A stretch of DNA of 64,000 nucleotides from Chamaecrista fasciculata (Eukaryota; Streptophyta; Magnoliopsida; Fabales; Fabaceae): positions 17,278-81,277 of the forward strand of contig QANZ01019960.1 in assembly GCA_003254925.1 (NCBI GenBank), read 5' to 3'. The stretch's first letter is position 1, and every line of letters begins with the position of its first letter. Position numbers and translations under genes: made by a program. The notes under the pieces are model-generated. The model was not told where the DNA came from. It did not search any database and saw nothing but the letters and a program-made list of their open reading frames with translations. Positions 1 to 9,925 of the stretch are shown piece by piece.

Positions 1-575
1 AGTGACACATGCTTTGTTAGTAGAATAGCTTCATTTCTATTTTCAAAAGTATGAGAAGGAATCTCTAGTTTAGCTACCACTACTGAGACCTAGTTAAATT
101 AGGCTTAGTTTATCTCTTGCTTTAATTATTCTTGAACTTGAGAGTCTGTTACTTAAGAGTTTGAGATAAATGAAGGTAGGTCGGTTCCAACTTCTGGTTT
201 TTGTGAGATATTGATGGAATCTGATTTTCTATCAAGCTAAGCAAACTCAAGGTTATAAGATGTTTTGTCAATGATTAACATGAGAAACTCCACTTCAATA
301 TGCAACCCGGCTAGATGTTTTTATTGTTGAATTTTCCAAACCTATTTTGTTGTTTTAATTGTCAATTGAATTTCCTTAAACCAATTTACTTCTCTTTACT
401 TTAGTTTTTCACTTTTTAGAATCATAATTCACAACTCTCTTCCCTTTAAGTGTTATTGTTATTTTTAAACTTGAATTTTAGTCATTCTTCCCCGTTGGAA
501 TCGACCCTACTCACCGCTATATGCAAAATTAAGGAACTCAAAGTAGTAGGATTAATTTGTTGGTTTCGACAACTA
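1..575 (+). mobile_element. LTR-like end of a gypsy-type retrotransposon (partial)
   Basis: No open frame. The last 100 bases have the 'ggaatcgaccctac ... accgctatatgc ... taatttgttggtttcgac' style seen at the 3' end of many plant Athila-type gypsy LTRs. The segment around 'aaactccacttcaatatgcaaccc' resembles 'atactccacttatctttatt' near 63780, so this is probably the same LTR family as the right edge of the window. The left end lies outside the window. Family assignment is from general resemblance only. Confidence 0.4.
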
Positions 576-584
576 ACAACTCTG

Positions 585-1118
585 ACAACTACGAAAACTC
601 CTAATCCAAGGTTTTTTTGACCTCCTGAGTTCAATAACGACCTTATTTTACGAACAAATGACCGGAAATATTATACTAAATCTCGCTAACATGTGACATA
701 TCATACACGAACAACATAAATAGAGGATATATTCAATATTCAATATTATTATCAATATGTCTCTATCTAATATCCTCTTTAATAGAGATAGAGAGAGGCA
801 GAAAGAAAGAAGCAAACATGGGATTCCTAAATTTTGAAACAAGAGACAGCAACAAAGAATCCCACGGTACAGCACAGACAGAGAACTTTAAGATTATAAA
901 TTGACAATAATTTTTTAGTCCCTCAAACCCATTTTGTAAGAACTAAATTTCAGAAAACTCGACTTTATACTAATTGAATTGTTTAACTCACGTTCTATTC
1001 CAGTACTAATTTGCATGCTTACTCCAATAATATTTCACCTTCCAAACACACTCTCTTGTGCAGCTCCATTAATTACATGGTAACTTGGGCAAACAAGAAC
1101 TGAATAAGTGAAGATAAA
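585..1118 (-). repeat. Downstream flank of RINGv copy A (rearranged intron-derived sequence plus fold-back arm)
   Basis: Starts with about 70 bases matching the inner arm of the fold-back element at 3226-3310 ('acaactacgaaaactcctaatccaagg'). Next come stretches that match the large intron of the intact RINGv gene: 688-870 resembles 28620-28790 and 940-1070 resembles 29575-29690. The same order, about 98% alike, recurs at 11947-12479. No gene of its own; probably the 3' untranslated and flanking region of copy A. Confidence 0.7.
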
Positions 1119-1915
1119 TTATGATGAAGGTACATGAAAGAGAACTAGCCAGATTATGATTAATGCAAAAAGAACAAAAGAAAGTAGCACGTTGAACCAG
1201 TAATGACTACGCCAGAGTGTTGGAGTTTCGGAAGAAGGAGCCGTTATTGAGACCGTGGATGTTGCTGGTATACCAACAATGCGAACATTGCGAGCAACGG
1301 AATCACAAATCTCACAGGTCCTGAGTAAGAAACAAAAGAGAGATAGACAAGAAAGAAGCAACATGGGATTTCTAAATTTTGAAACAAGAGACAGCAACAT
1401 AAAAAGAGGGTATTGTATTTGTTTGACTCACCTATTCCCTTTGGTTTTGAACCAAGTCTCAGCACAGTGTTTGTGAGCAGAAGCCAAATCACCCGTACAA
1501 GAGCATCCCAATTGAATAAGAACACCACTCTCCAATCCCAAGTGACAAATCCTGCAAGCCCTACTCTCAATTTCGGAAGAAGGAGGCGTTATTGAGACTG
1601 TGGTTGCTACTGCAGTAGGAGCATTATGGCTATTATCACTTGTATGCTCTGTTAAATCCTCAGTGCGAGCCACTGAATGAGAGATCTCATTGGTCCTGTG
1701 TAAGGTAACAAAGCCAAGGACACAGAGGTATATGAACATAAATATGGAGAATGCAGTATGTATATGTCAACTCCTTTAAATAACAAACATAGATTGAAAT
1801 CTGTATACATAGAAGCTTACCCACATGTCCCCCTTTGAAGGACACCACTCTCAATGTCTATTTCTTCCATTTCCCCCTTTGAATCATCATCATCATCAAC
1901 ACTCACCGTCGACAT
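1119..1915 (-). CDS. RINGv (RING-CH) E3 ubiquitin ligase-like gene, rearranged copy A, three exons
   Basis: Model: exon 1 1821-1915 (ATG matches the MSTV start of the intact gene), exon 2 1432-1695, exon 3 1119-1320. The introns 1696-1820 and 1321-1431 are GT-AG, both in phase 2, giving 186 aa without a stop. Residues C79, C82, C96, C98, H106, C109, C122 and C125 form a complete C4HC3 RINGv domain, known in membrane-bound E3 ligases to bind the E2 enzyme. The last 25 residues hold a hydrophobic span and end in HVPSS, like the intact gene at 27072-30293. Oddity: exon 2 is a fusion. Its first part is a second copy of the terminal exon, in which the two metal-binding Cys are replaced (TNEIS for TCEIC); its second part is the RINGv core. 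Could be a young functional paralog or an unexpressed duplicate; expression is unknown. Confidence 0.65.
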
Positions 1916-2039
1916 TTTCGGAAGAAATAAAAGAAGAGGCTAAAGGGATCTTTGGAGAAGAAGAAGAAGAGGAGGAGGAGTCTGAAGGTAGGAAATGCTT
2001 TGCCTCTGTTTTCTTCTTCTACTAGAGTCTAGAGACCAG

Positions 2040-2112
2040 AAGTTTTTCAAAGTATTTCAAAGGACTGAGAAGGCAGAAACAGAAGAGAAAATCGAGAAAT
2101 TGAAACTGGAGA
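2040..2112 (+). pseudogene. Coiled-coil protein fragment (copy A, 3'-truncated)
   Basis: Matches the start of the Lys/Glu-rich coiled-coil frame of copy B (13517 onward): 'KAETEEKIEKLKLE'. A run of pyrimidines and 'gaccag' just before it looks like a splice acceptor. Identity with copy B stops abruptly at 2112, where unrelated sequence begins, so this is a broken gene fragment. It lies head-to-head with RINGv copy A, about 125 bases from its ATG. Confidence 0.55.
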
Positions 2113-2354
2113 ACCAGCATCGCTCAAAACACTCCCGACGCTGTCAACGGACTCTTCCAATGCCGCGGCAAAGGAATTGTTCCTTCAACAACTTGGACCC
2201 CGAATTTATCCTTTTGAACGAAAACAACACCACCGCGAGGTTGTTGAATGGATTGGTAGAGAGAGCGGCGAATTCGACGTCGGAGAAAAAGCACGGGCTA
2301 GCACAGTGTGTGGAGTTTATTAGAAGCGAGGAATGTGATGAGTGTTTCCATTAG
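2113..2354 (+). pseudogene. DUF26 (Gnk2-like cysteine-rich) gene fragment
   Basis: Two reading frames carry pieces that look like the plant DUF26 / stress-antifungal domain of CRK kinases and PDLPs. One frame has 'DAVNGLFQCRGKG' at about 2137-2176. The frame ending in the stop at 2352-2354 has 'LLNGLVERAANSTSEKK' followed by 'GLAQC', then C-X8-C-X2-C ('QCVEFIRSEECDECF'), the spacing expected for DUF26. The two pieces are in different frames with the intervening domain part missing, so this is not a functional gene. It is absent from copy B, which continues as coiled coil from the same junction. Confidence 0.5.
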
Positions 2355-3016
2355 CAGGGCTAAACGATGTCAACAAGATGAAAATGCAGAACGATGGGAA
2401 TGAATCAAGTTGAAAAATTGCAGTTTTGGAGGAATGATTGGGTGGAAATACACCAAAATTAAGTGAGACACGTGGCACTATTTGGACTTTCAGATTTAAT
2501 CAATGGCCTATATTTTTGTACAGCAGACACAGCAGGGAAAAAAGCCTAGCAGAGGATCCACAGCCCTGTGTGAAATGGTGAAATTAAAGGACATTGGCAA
2601 TACGTGTGTGTGTGCTTCCCCTTTTCTATTACTTGTTTTTTTCTGTCTTTTGGAGAAGAAGAAGAGGATCGGACTTCGGAGTGTGAAGGAAGGAAGGAAA
2701 GTACTATAAATAAGGGATATATGTTCCAATGCATTAATTGAAAAGTGAGGGTTTTGGGTCTTCGGAATTTCCAAAAGAAGCATTCATATTCAATTCATTC
2801 ATTCAAAGCTTCAAACCTCTTCTCCATCTCTCTTTCTTTTCTTTTTCTTTATTTGTTTCTCTCATGATTCCTTTCTTGCATGAATTTTGGTCCATTGAGC
2901 GGCCTTTTGTGTTTTATTTGTGACTTTGTTCCCAATTATTTAATCACTCAATCAATCCTGCACATAAAATATAATGTGGTACATAATTTAACTCTTGTTA
3001 TATATATATATATATG
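2355..3016. other. No gene recognised
   Basis: AT-rich sequence with short open frames lacking any recognisable motif. 2640-2720 contains 'gagaagaagaagagg ... actataaataagg', which could be an old promoter (TATA at about 2703) with no gene attached. A (TA)n run at 3000-3015 precedes the fold-back element. Confidence 0.5.
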
Positions 3017-3666
3017 GCATTGTGGTGCCCTAAGGCTCAGTTTCAGTTATGCCTCTAACATTTATTTTGTGCCAGTTATGCTCCCATTGTGAGACGTTGG
3101 TGTCAATTATACTCTAACCTCAATTTCTTTTAGGGCCAAAGTCCTATTTTGATCCCTCAAGTTTGCTCAAAGTTTCGTTTTGGTTCCTCAAATCTTCGGC
3201 GAATTTTTCGACGAGATACACGGCGACTCCGACGACTACGAAAACTCCTAATCCTAGGTTTTTTGACCTTCTGAGTTCAATGGCGGCCTCTATTTTGCGA
3301 AAAAATGACTGGCAAACCGCCGAAAAATTACACAATTGCCGAAAATCATATTTCCGATCATTTGTTCACAAAATACAGGCCGCCATTGAACTCAGGAGGT
3401 AAAAAAATATTGGTTTAGGAGTTTTCATAGTCATCGGGGCCGCCATGTATCTTGCCGGAAAGTTCGCCAGAAACTTGAGGGACCAAAATAGAACTTTGAG
3501 CAAACTTAAGGGACAAAAATAGGACTTCCACCCAAAAAAAATTGAGCTCAGGGTATAATTGACACCAACTTTTCACATTGGGGGTATAATCGACACAAAA
3601 CAAATGTTAGGAGCATAATTGAGACTGACTCCAAACGGTAGAGGCACAAAAGAGTCGTTTGCCTCT
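3017..3666. mobile_element. Fold-back MITE (outer) interrupted by a second one
   Basis: The ends are inverted copies. The left reads 'cagttatgcctctaacattt ... ggtgtcaattatactc' and the right is the reverse complement ('gtataattgacacc ... aaatgttaggagcataattg'). The centre is 'cctcaatttctttt' / 'aaaaaaaattgagctc', split by the inner element at 3133-3530. No coding capacity; a non-autonomous DNA element. Confidence 0.75.
3133..3530. mobile_element. Fold-back MITE (inner), arms about 190 bp
   Basis: The left arm begins 'ggccaaagtcctattttgatccctcaag' and the right arm ends with its inverse 'gagggaccaaaatagaac ... aaaaataggacttccaccc'. The middle contains inverted 'gttcaatggcggcct' / 'aggccgccattgaac'. 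One arm of the same family abuts both RINGv duplicates (585-660 and 11850-12020). Confidence 0.8.
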
Positions 3667-4062
3667 ATATATATATATATATATTTACTTTTGGTGTTTA
3701 CTTTTGCACTCTTCTTGGTCTAAGACAAAAAAAAAAAAGTGAAGATTCACATTTAGTGATTTTTGATCAAGTGTTTATCTAAAAAAAATGGGTAAAGATT
3801 CACAATTACTGATTTTTGATCAAGTGTTTATCTAATTCAATTTGGAACACAATTTAGTTTGAGTATTGTAATTTTACAAGGTTATTAATTTATTTATAAA
3901 GTTTAGGGAATTAGATTGGTGGATGTCTTTATCATTTTCTCCGTATTGAGAGTGATAGAAATTAATTACAGGATGAGGAGTATAATATATTGGCCAAAAG
4001 TGTAAATTTGGTTTCGTATCTTTTGCTTAGTTCCCAATTTAGTCGTGTATCTTTTTTTTGTT

Positions 4063-5734
4063 GGCCAAAACACCATTTCGTGCCCCTAAAGTTTGCAGTG
4101 ATTTTCAGTTATGCCCCTAACGTTTCATTTTGTTTAGACGTGCCTTCAATTAGAAACTAACGTTTCAATTATGCCCTCAATTTTGACTCAATGCCCATGT
4201 GGCAATTTTTTTTTTACTTATGTGTCATTTTTTTTGTCTATGTGGCATGATGACTGGACATTCTTATTTTTTATTCCACTGTGGCATAATGACTGGATTT
4301 ACATTTTTGAACATAAAAATTGAGTAAACTAGCAAATCAGTCCCTGGATTTACATTTTTCATCATTTTCATTCATTTTAGTCCCAAATCCTCAAAATAAA
4401 ATTGTTAAGTGTCCCAAAACTCTTCCAAACATTTCAATTTAGTCCTTAAAAATATTAAAAACCCTAAACCCCATTATTTTCAATTCCCCTTCTTTTTCAT
4501 CATCTTCATTCATTTTAGTCTCAAATCCTCAAAATAAAATTGTAAAGTGTCCTAAAACTCTTTTAGACATTCCAATTTAGTCCTTAAAAGTATTAAAAAC
4601 CCTATACTCCAAACTCTAAACCCTAAAACTATAAACCCTAAACCTTAAAATCCTAAACCTTAAAACCTAAACCCTAAACTCTAAAAAAATCTAATTTGAG
4701 TAATTAGGTATCTCACTCATTCTTATCCCATTATTCTCAATTCCCCCTCTTTTTATTATTTTCATTCATTTTAGTCCCAAATCCTCAAAATAAAATTGTA
4801 AAGTGTCCTAAAACTCTTTCAAACATTCTGATTTAGTCCTTAAAAATATTAAAAACCCTTAAACCTTGAACCCCAAAACTCAAATTACTAAACCATAAAT
4901 CGTTCACCATTAAAAAAAATTAGTTCATCATCAGTTGATCATCATCATCATCATTCATCAGTTCATCATCCAAAAATTAAAAAATAATCCTAAAAATTAA
5001 AAAAAAAACATCGTTCATCATCATCATCAGTTTATCAAAGGCTAAAGACACCCTCAACAAAAAAAAAAATCCAAATCTGGTCGTCGCCCATTTTGCAAGG
5101 ATGCGTTCTTCGAAATTTTCGTCAAATCTGGAAGCTAATCGTTAAACGAGTTACATAATCTTGTAATTCATCTTCTTCCGATTCTTTTGGTCTATTTTGC
5201 GTAGTCTAAGAGCCTGTGTATCGTCGGATTGAAAATTTCACGTCCTTGAGTTCTTGAAATCGTTGATTTCGATTCATCAATTTCGGAAGCAATTTGGCCA
5301 ATCTGATTTTCCAGATCTTCTCGTCTTAAAGAAACGATTCATTCTGTTGTTTGTTTGCCAGAAACGACGACAGAAAAATGCCGAATCCGACGGGTTGAGC
5401 GGCAGCTCCATTTTGGGCAACAGGTCAGGTAGCGAGAGGTTGAAGATGACCTCTTCGCTAAAACTGCCTTTTTGGTCCTTCCAGTTTTGTGAAACTTGCG
5501 TTTTGGTCCAGCAGTTATTTTAAAAAAAAATGCCCAGTCATGATGCCATGTAATCAAGTCAGACAAAAAAAATGACATATAAGCAAAAAAAATTGCCACA
5601 TGTGCATTGAGTCAAAATTAAGGGCATAATTGAAACGTTGGTTGCACATTGAGGGCATGTCTGAACAAAATGAAACGTTAGGGGCATAACTGAAAATCAC
5701 TGCAAACGTTAGGGGCACGAAAGGGTGTTTTGCC
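4063..5734. mobile_element. Long terminal-inverted-repeat element, arms about 190 bp, 1.67 kb
   Basis: The left end 'ggccaaaacaccatttcgtgcccctaa' is inverted at the right end ('ttaggggcacgaaagggtgttttgcc'). The arms continue through 'ttttgactcaatgcccatgtggcaa' / 'ttgccacatgtgcattgagtcaaaa'. The interior is not self-complementary: it holds tandem blocks (4361-4860), a TCATCA-rich stretch (4920-5040) and a less AT-rich 450-bp segment (5065-5520). No transposase is visible, so it is non-autonomous. The type resembles Mutator-like MITEs but I did not find a clear target duplication. Confidence 0.75.
4361..4860 (+). repeat. Three degenerate direct repeats of about 100-bp units
   Basis: Units near 4361-4465, 4501-4605 and 4755-4860 share 'ttcattcattttagtcccaaatcctcaaaataaaattg ... 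ttagtccttaaaaatattaaaaaccct' (shown in two short pieces). A fourth copy lies outside the element at 5866-5956. Between them are telomere-like 'aaccctaaaccc' runs (4600-4680). Confidence 0.7.
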
Positions 5735-6553
5735 TTTTTGTTGTAATTTTGGTCCTATATTTTTGCCAAAAGGTCTCAATTTTGATCCTATATCTTTTGT
5801 ATAAAATCAGATTTTATGGCTTTTCCCATTATTCTCAAAATGCATGCTTCGTCCTCCTCACCCTTCTTCATCTTCATTCATTTTAGTCCCAAGTCCTCAA
5901 AATTAAATTGTAAAGTATTCCAAGACTCTTCCAAACATTCCAGTTTAGTCCTTAATCCAATAATTTTTAAGAAATTGGACCGAAAATGCAAAGAAAATGA
6001 GGAAAGAAATTGTTACGCATGGACTAAATTGAAATCAGAAAAAATATTAAAAATCCTAAACCCTAAACCCCAAAATTATAGGGCATATTTTATTTTATTT
6101 TATTTTTGAAAAATCAAAAGTAAAACAAAATCCAAAAAAGAATTATTTAATAGTAGTAATTTCTAGAGATTATTTTTTTAAGGGTGAAATGCACTTTGGT
6201 ACCCTGTGGTTAGGATCGAATCCACTTTGGTACCCTGAAAGACAAAATTTGACACTTTGGTACCCCTGAGGTTTGCGCCGTTAGCACTTTGGTACTCTGT
6301 GGTTATTTTTCGTCAATATTTAAGAGAAAATTGTTAGCACTTTTGCAAAAATTACAAAATGACACCAAATAGTTTCAAAATTTGCTCTTCAAACTTTCTA
6401 TTTGTTCTATCATCAGTCCAAAGTGTGATTTCTTTAGCTGATGACGTTATTTCTAATCTAAATACTTGAAATTGATCATTTTTTTATTATATATCTATAT
6501 AAAATGCTATAGTAGAACTATCGTTTATGTTGTGACAAGTATCCCTATTATTT
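5735..6553. other. Repeat-derived intergenic DNA
   Basis: Contains the fourth copy of the 4361-type unit (5866-5956) and, at 6181-6320, one arm of the 'cactttggtaccctgtggtt' fold-back family whose other arm is not nearby. No gene seen. Confidence 0.6.
6535..6553. repeat. SINE target-site duplication, left copy (19 bp)
   Basis: 'acaagtatccctattattt' is repeated exactly at 6755-6773 on the other side of the SINE. Confidence 0.9.
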
Positions 6554-6754
6554 GCCAACAAAGGTTGGCCTAGTTGGTAAGGAGTCAACTCATAACCCAC
6601 AAGGTCGTGAGTTCAAATCCCACTGCCGATGTGAGGGCCTTGTTGGTAGGCGATCTGTAAGTACCTCTGTAAGCGCTCATAGAGCCTTGAGGCCTGCCCT
6701 GGCCTTGGTGAGCCTCCGGGGCCCAACTCACCTAAACTTTTTACTACCAAAAAA
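6554..6754 (+). mobile_element. tRNA-derived SINE
   Basis: 201 bp with pol III promoter boxes: an A box 'tggcctagttgg' at 6566-6577 and a B box 'gttcaaatcc' at 6611-6620, about 33 bases apart as in tRNA genes. It ends in 'ttttactaccaaaaaaa' and is flanked by a perfect 19-bp target-site duplication, which is diagnostic of LINE-mediated insertion. The tight duplication implies a fairly recent insertion. The body is too degenerate to be a tRNA gene. Confidence 0.9.
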
Positions 6755-6773
6755 ACAAGTATCCCTATTATTT

Positions 6774-8061
6774 AATCTATTTTTCAAAAATTAAGTTTTC
6801 TAATTTTAGATATTAAAATCTTATAATATATCAAACTTATAAATATCAACTTCAAAAAATAAATTTGATAGACATTATATAGTTCAAATTTCAATAAGAT
6901 AATTATATATCTAAAAACGGATATTATAAATATTCAACTTAATTATAGATATTAAACTTAAATTTAACTTAAAAAATAATATTTAAATATTTATCAAAAT
7001 ATTATATAGACCAGACAAGATTGGTTGAATCGAGAACCGACAAATGGTTTAGTTCGAGTTTGTTACAAAACCCCTTTCATTTAGTATTGGTTAACATCCG
7101 GATGAATCAGAATTATTTTTAGAGTTGACAGTTTTAGAGTTGAACCGGTTCAAGAATTATTTTTATTAAAATTATACTGTTTGAATGTTTTAATGAAAAG
7201 TTGTATAATTTAGGTGCCTAGACCCAACTCATTAATTTCTGATGGTACTATTTTTTTAATATTTTTGATATACGAAAAAGAAAGACAGTTTTGCCAACAA
7301 TGAATATACAATGATGCAAAACTATATGTATATATATATATATAAATATATATACCTCATTCACTTAATTACTTTCTATCACTTTCAATACTAGAATGGG
7401 AGAAAATGATAAAGACGACATCCACCAATATAATTTCCTAAACTTCATAAGTAAATTCACAAAGCATATGGGGAGTAACTATGTGAAAAATATAATTATG
7501 GTACCTGATTGAGATTAAAACTATATAATATTTTGATAACTATTTAAATATTAAATTTTTTAAGTTTAATATTAAGCTTAACATTTATAATATTTATATA
7601 TATATTTATAATTAGAAGTATTAAATTATTCAAATAGATTATAATGTGTTTCTGAGCTCGGAGAGGTCGTCTTTGACGTCGCGTGCCGAGAAGCAAAATC
7701 AGACGAGATTGAAGTTAAGAGAAGAATCTAGGTCACTGCCATTGTTGTTGGTGTTGTGTGTTAGCTTCGATTGGGAATATTTGCCTTGTGTAGGCTGACT
7801 CACTTTTGCCTTTCTTCTTTTGCTTGCTTTAATAATAATACAAATGGGTTTAATTCAGATTTGGTCCCAATTAGTTGACTAGGATGACACAGTGGCATTT
7901 AACGTGCGACATGAGCATTTAACGGCCACATCATCCCTGTTAGTAACAGATATTGGGTGGAGGGAGTAACGAGTTCACATTTGTAATTTTAGAGGGGACC
8001 AAATAGTCTATATCGAAAATAGAGGGACCAAATAGTACCTTTCCTCATATTTCTGCTTTAT
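6774..8061. other. AT-rich intergenic DNA
   Basis: No convincing gene. 7640-7840 is less AT-rich ('gaggtcgtctttgacgtcgcgtgccgag') and could be a relic of an exon but no protein family is recognisable. 7850-8045 contains 'ggtccc'-type MITE debris. Confidence 0.5.
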
Positions 8062-8456
8062 AGCCCAAAGTACACTTTTGGTTCCACAACTTTTGCTGAG
8101 GTTTCAATTTGGTCCCATAACCCTTTTTGTTGCACTTTTGGTCTTATATTTTTTGCACAGGTTTCATATTTGGTCTAGTGTTGCACTTTTGGTCCCATAT
8201 CTTTGGGTTAGATTATAGAGTTAGTCTCATCTTTTGGTCAAGTTTCAGAATTGGTCTCATATCTTTGAGACAAGTGTAGAATTAGTCTCATATCTTTGGG
8301 TTAAACGAAACTGACAGTAGAACTTTTTGCATAGATATGAGACTAATTTTGCAATTTGACCAAAAGATATGAGACCAAAAGTATAACAAAAAAAGTTATC
8401 ATACCAAATTGAGGCATGAGTAAAAATTATGGGACCAAAAATGTAGTTTGACCTAG
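8062..8456. mobile_element. Fold-back MITE
   Basis: Left arm 'caaagtacacttttggttccacaacttttgc' is inverted at the right as 'aaaaattatgggaccaaaaatgtagtttg'. Internal 'tggtctcatatcttt' words are also inverted. Same family as 19040-19390, 32401-32766, 44641-44981 and 45383-45728. Confidence 0.8.
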
Positions 8457-8469
8457 TAAATAATAACGA

Positions 8470-8640
8470 GACAGATAACTTTATGACGTGTGTTGATTAT
8501 GGGTATTGTATTTATTGCTCACAGACATTGAAGCAGATCCTATATATGGCTCAGATGATTAAAGGCACACATTTACTAAGAAGCTGGAGTTTAAATTAAT
8601 TTATATCTGGATAATGCTATATTAAAGGGATTAATCTGTG
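8470..8640 (+). repeat. Segment duplicated at 32205-32375
   Basis: Shared words in the same order: 'gtgtgttgatt', 'gaagtagatcctat/gaagcagatcctat', 'ggctcagatgatt', 'cacatttactaagaagctg', 'tctggataatgctat'. Both copies lie upstream of a RINGv gene, so this is probably a remnant of the duplication that made the RINGv copies. Confidence 0.65.
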
Positions 8641-9872
8641 TAATTGGTACTTTACCTTTCCTTAGCTTCTTTACCTTTTTCCTATAAATCTAAAAAAACA
8701 AAATATTCAAAGCAAAAAGAAAGAAGGAAAGAAAGAGAGAGAGGGATAGAATTGAAAACGGAGAAAATTAGTCAAAGAAAGAGAGAATAGTCACAGAGAT
8801 CTGCTATTTTATTACTAAAATTGAGCTTTGTTCTATTCATTTAAATTTCAATATGAATGTTCCAAAATAATTTTTTCAAAAATTATAATTAAAATAACAA
8901 ATCTCATAAAAAAATTGTTTATCTTTTATGACGTAAGATTTCAATATTAAAAATAAAAAAGAAGATTAATTTTTATGTCAAAAGTAGTCTTTGTTTTTTT
9001 CTTATAATTTTTTTAAGTAAAATAAATTATACACGAACACACTAATAAACATCCTGTAATTTTCCTATCCTTATCGTATATTCTACCATAGAAATTTAAA
9101 ATTGTAGGCTGAATTATCAGTAAACCAAGGAGTGTTGATATGGTTTTTTTTCTCAATGTCCATCAAAGATCTTAAAAGATTGAAATATATAGTTTAATCA
9201 CTAAAAGATCAAAATGGTATATTAATTAATCCTTTTTATATACTAAATAGTACATCTTTTTAATTTTTCAAAGACTAAAAGTATACTTTTTTATTTTTAG
9301 GGACTAAATTGTCAATTTGGTGATCTTGCAGGGACCAAATTGTTAGTTTACTCTTGAATTGCACTTTAATCTTCAATTTGGTCCCTTTTTTGTTGTATTT
9401 TTTGTCTCATATCTTTTAGTCAGATTGCAAGATTGATCCTATATCTCTTGATCATGCTATAAAATTTGTATCATATCTTTGCAAAATGTTTCACAATGTC
9501 AGACTAACAGTGAAGCTTTTTCTAAAAATATGGAACAAAAGTGCAACAAAAAAATATATGGGACTAAATTGAGACCCGAAAAAAAAATACAGGAAAAAAA
9601 AGTACACTTTGGCCTAATTAAAAAATACATATGTTACTGAAGAGGTCGACATTGAAAAGGTACACGAGGCGAATACCTTGGAGTACAAGAAACAAAAAGA
9701 AAGAAAAGAAGGATGTAGGTGTGGTCTTATATTTTTTGCACAGATTTCATATTTGGTCTAGTGAGTATGCTTAATTATTTCAAAAAAGTGAAGAGAGGGC
9801 AATAGATTATTATATTATTCCTCTATTAAGAATTAATGTCTTAATAAGAATTTGAACTCTATATAATTGTTT
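8641..9872. other. AT-rich intergenic DNA with a degenerate MITE
   Basis: 9357-9617 is a decayed fold-back of the 'ttggtccc' family ('ttgcactttaatcttcaatttgg' with 'gggactaaattgag ... agtacactttggcc'). The rest shows nothing I can name. Confidence 0.55.
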
Positions 9873-9925
9873 CTAGGTTTAGGGTTTAGGGTTTTGGGGT
9901 TTTGGGTTTCGGGATTTAGGGTTTA
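9873..9925 (+). repeat. Interstitial telomere-like repeat
   Basis: Degenerate tandem TTTAGGG units ('ggtttagggtttagggtttt ggggttttgggtttcggg'), the Arabidopsis-type plant telomere motif in an internal position. It forms the left border of the GC-rich minisatellite. Confidence 0.8.

Noticed and set aside
1995-2354. 119-aa continuous frame as one gene
   Set aside because: It fuses promoter-like sequence, a coiled-coil piece and a DUF26 piece across the junction at 2112; copy B shows a different continuation.
2508-2783. 91-aa minus-strand frame and overlapping shorter ones
   Set aside because: No motif, no homologous look, composition follows the local AT/GAA bias.
5816-6109. 97-aa frame
   Set aside because: It lies in the repeated 'tttagtccc' unit also found at 4361-4860, so it is repeat-derived.
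6554-6754. tRNA gene
   Set aside because: Has A and B boxes but cannot fold into a complete cloverleaf and is flanked by a target duplication, so it is a SINE.
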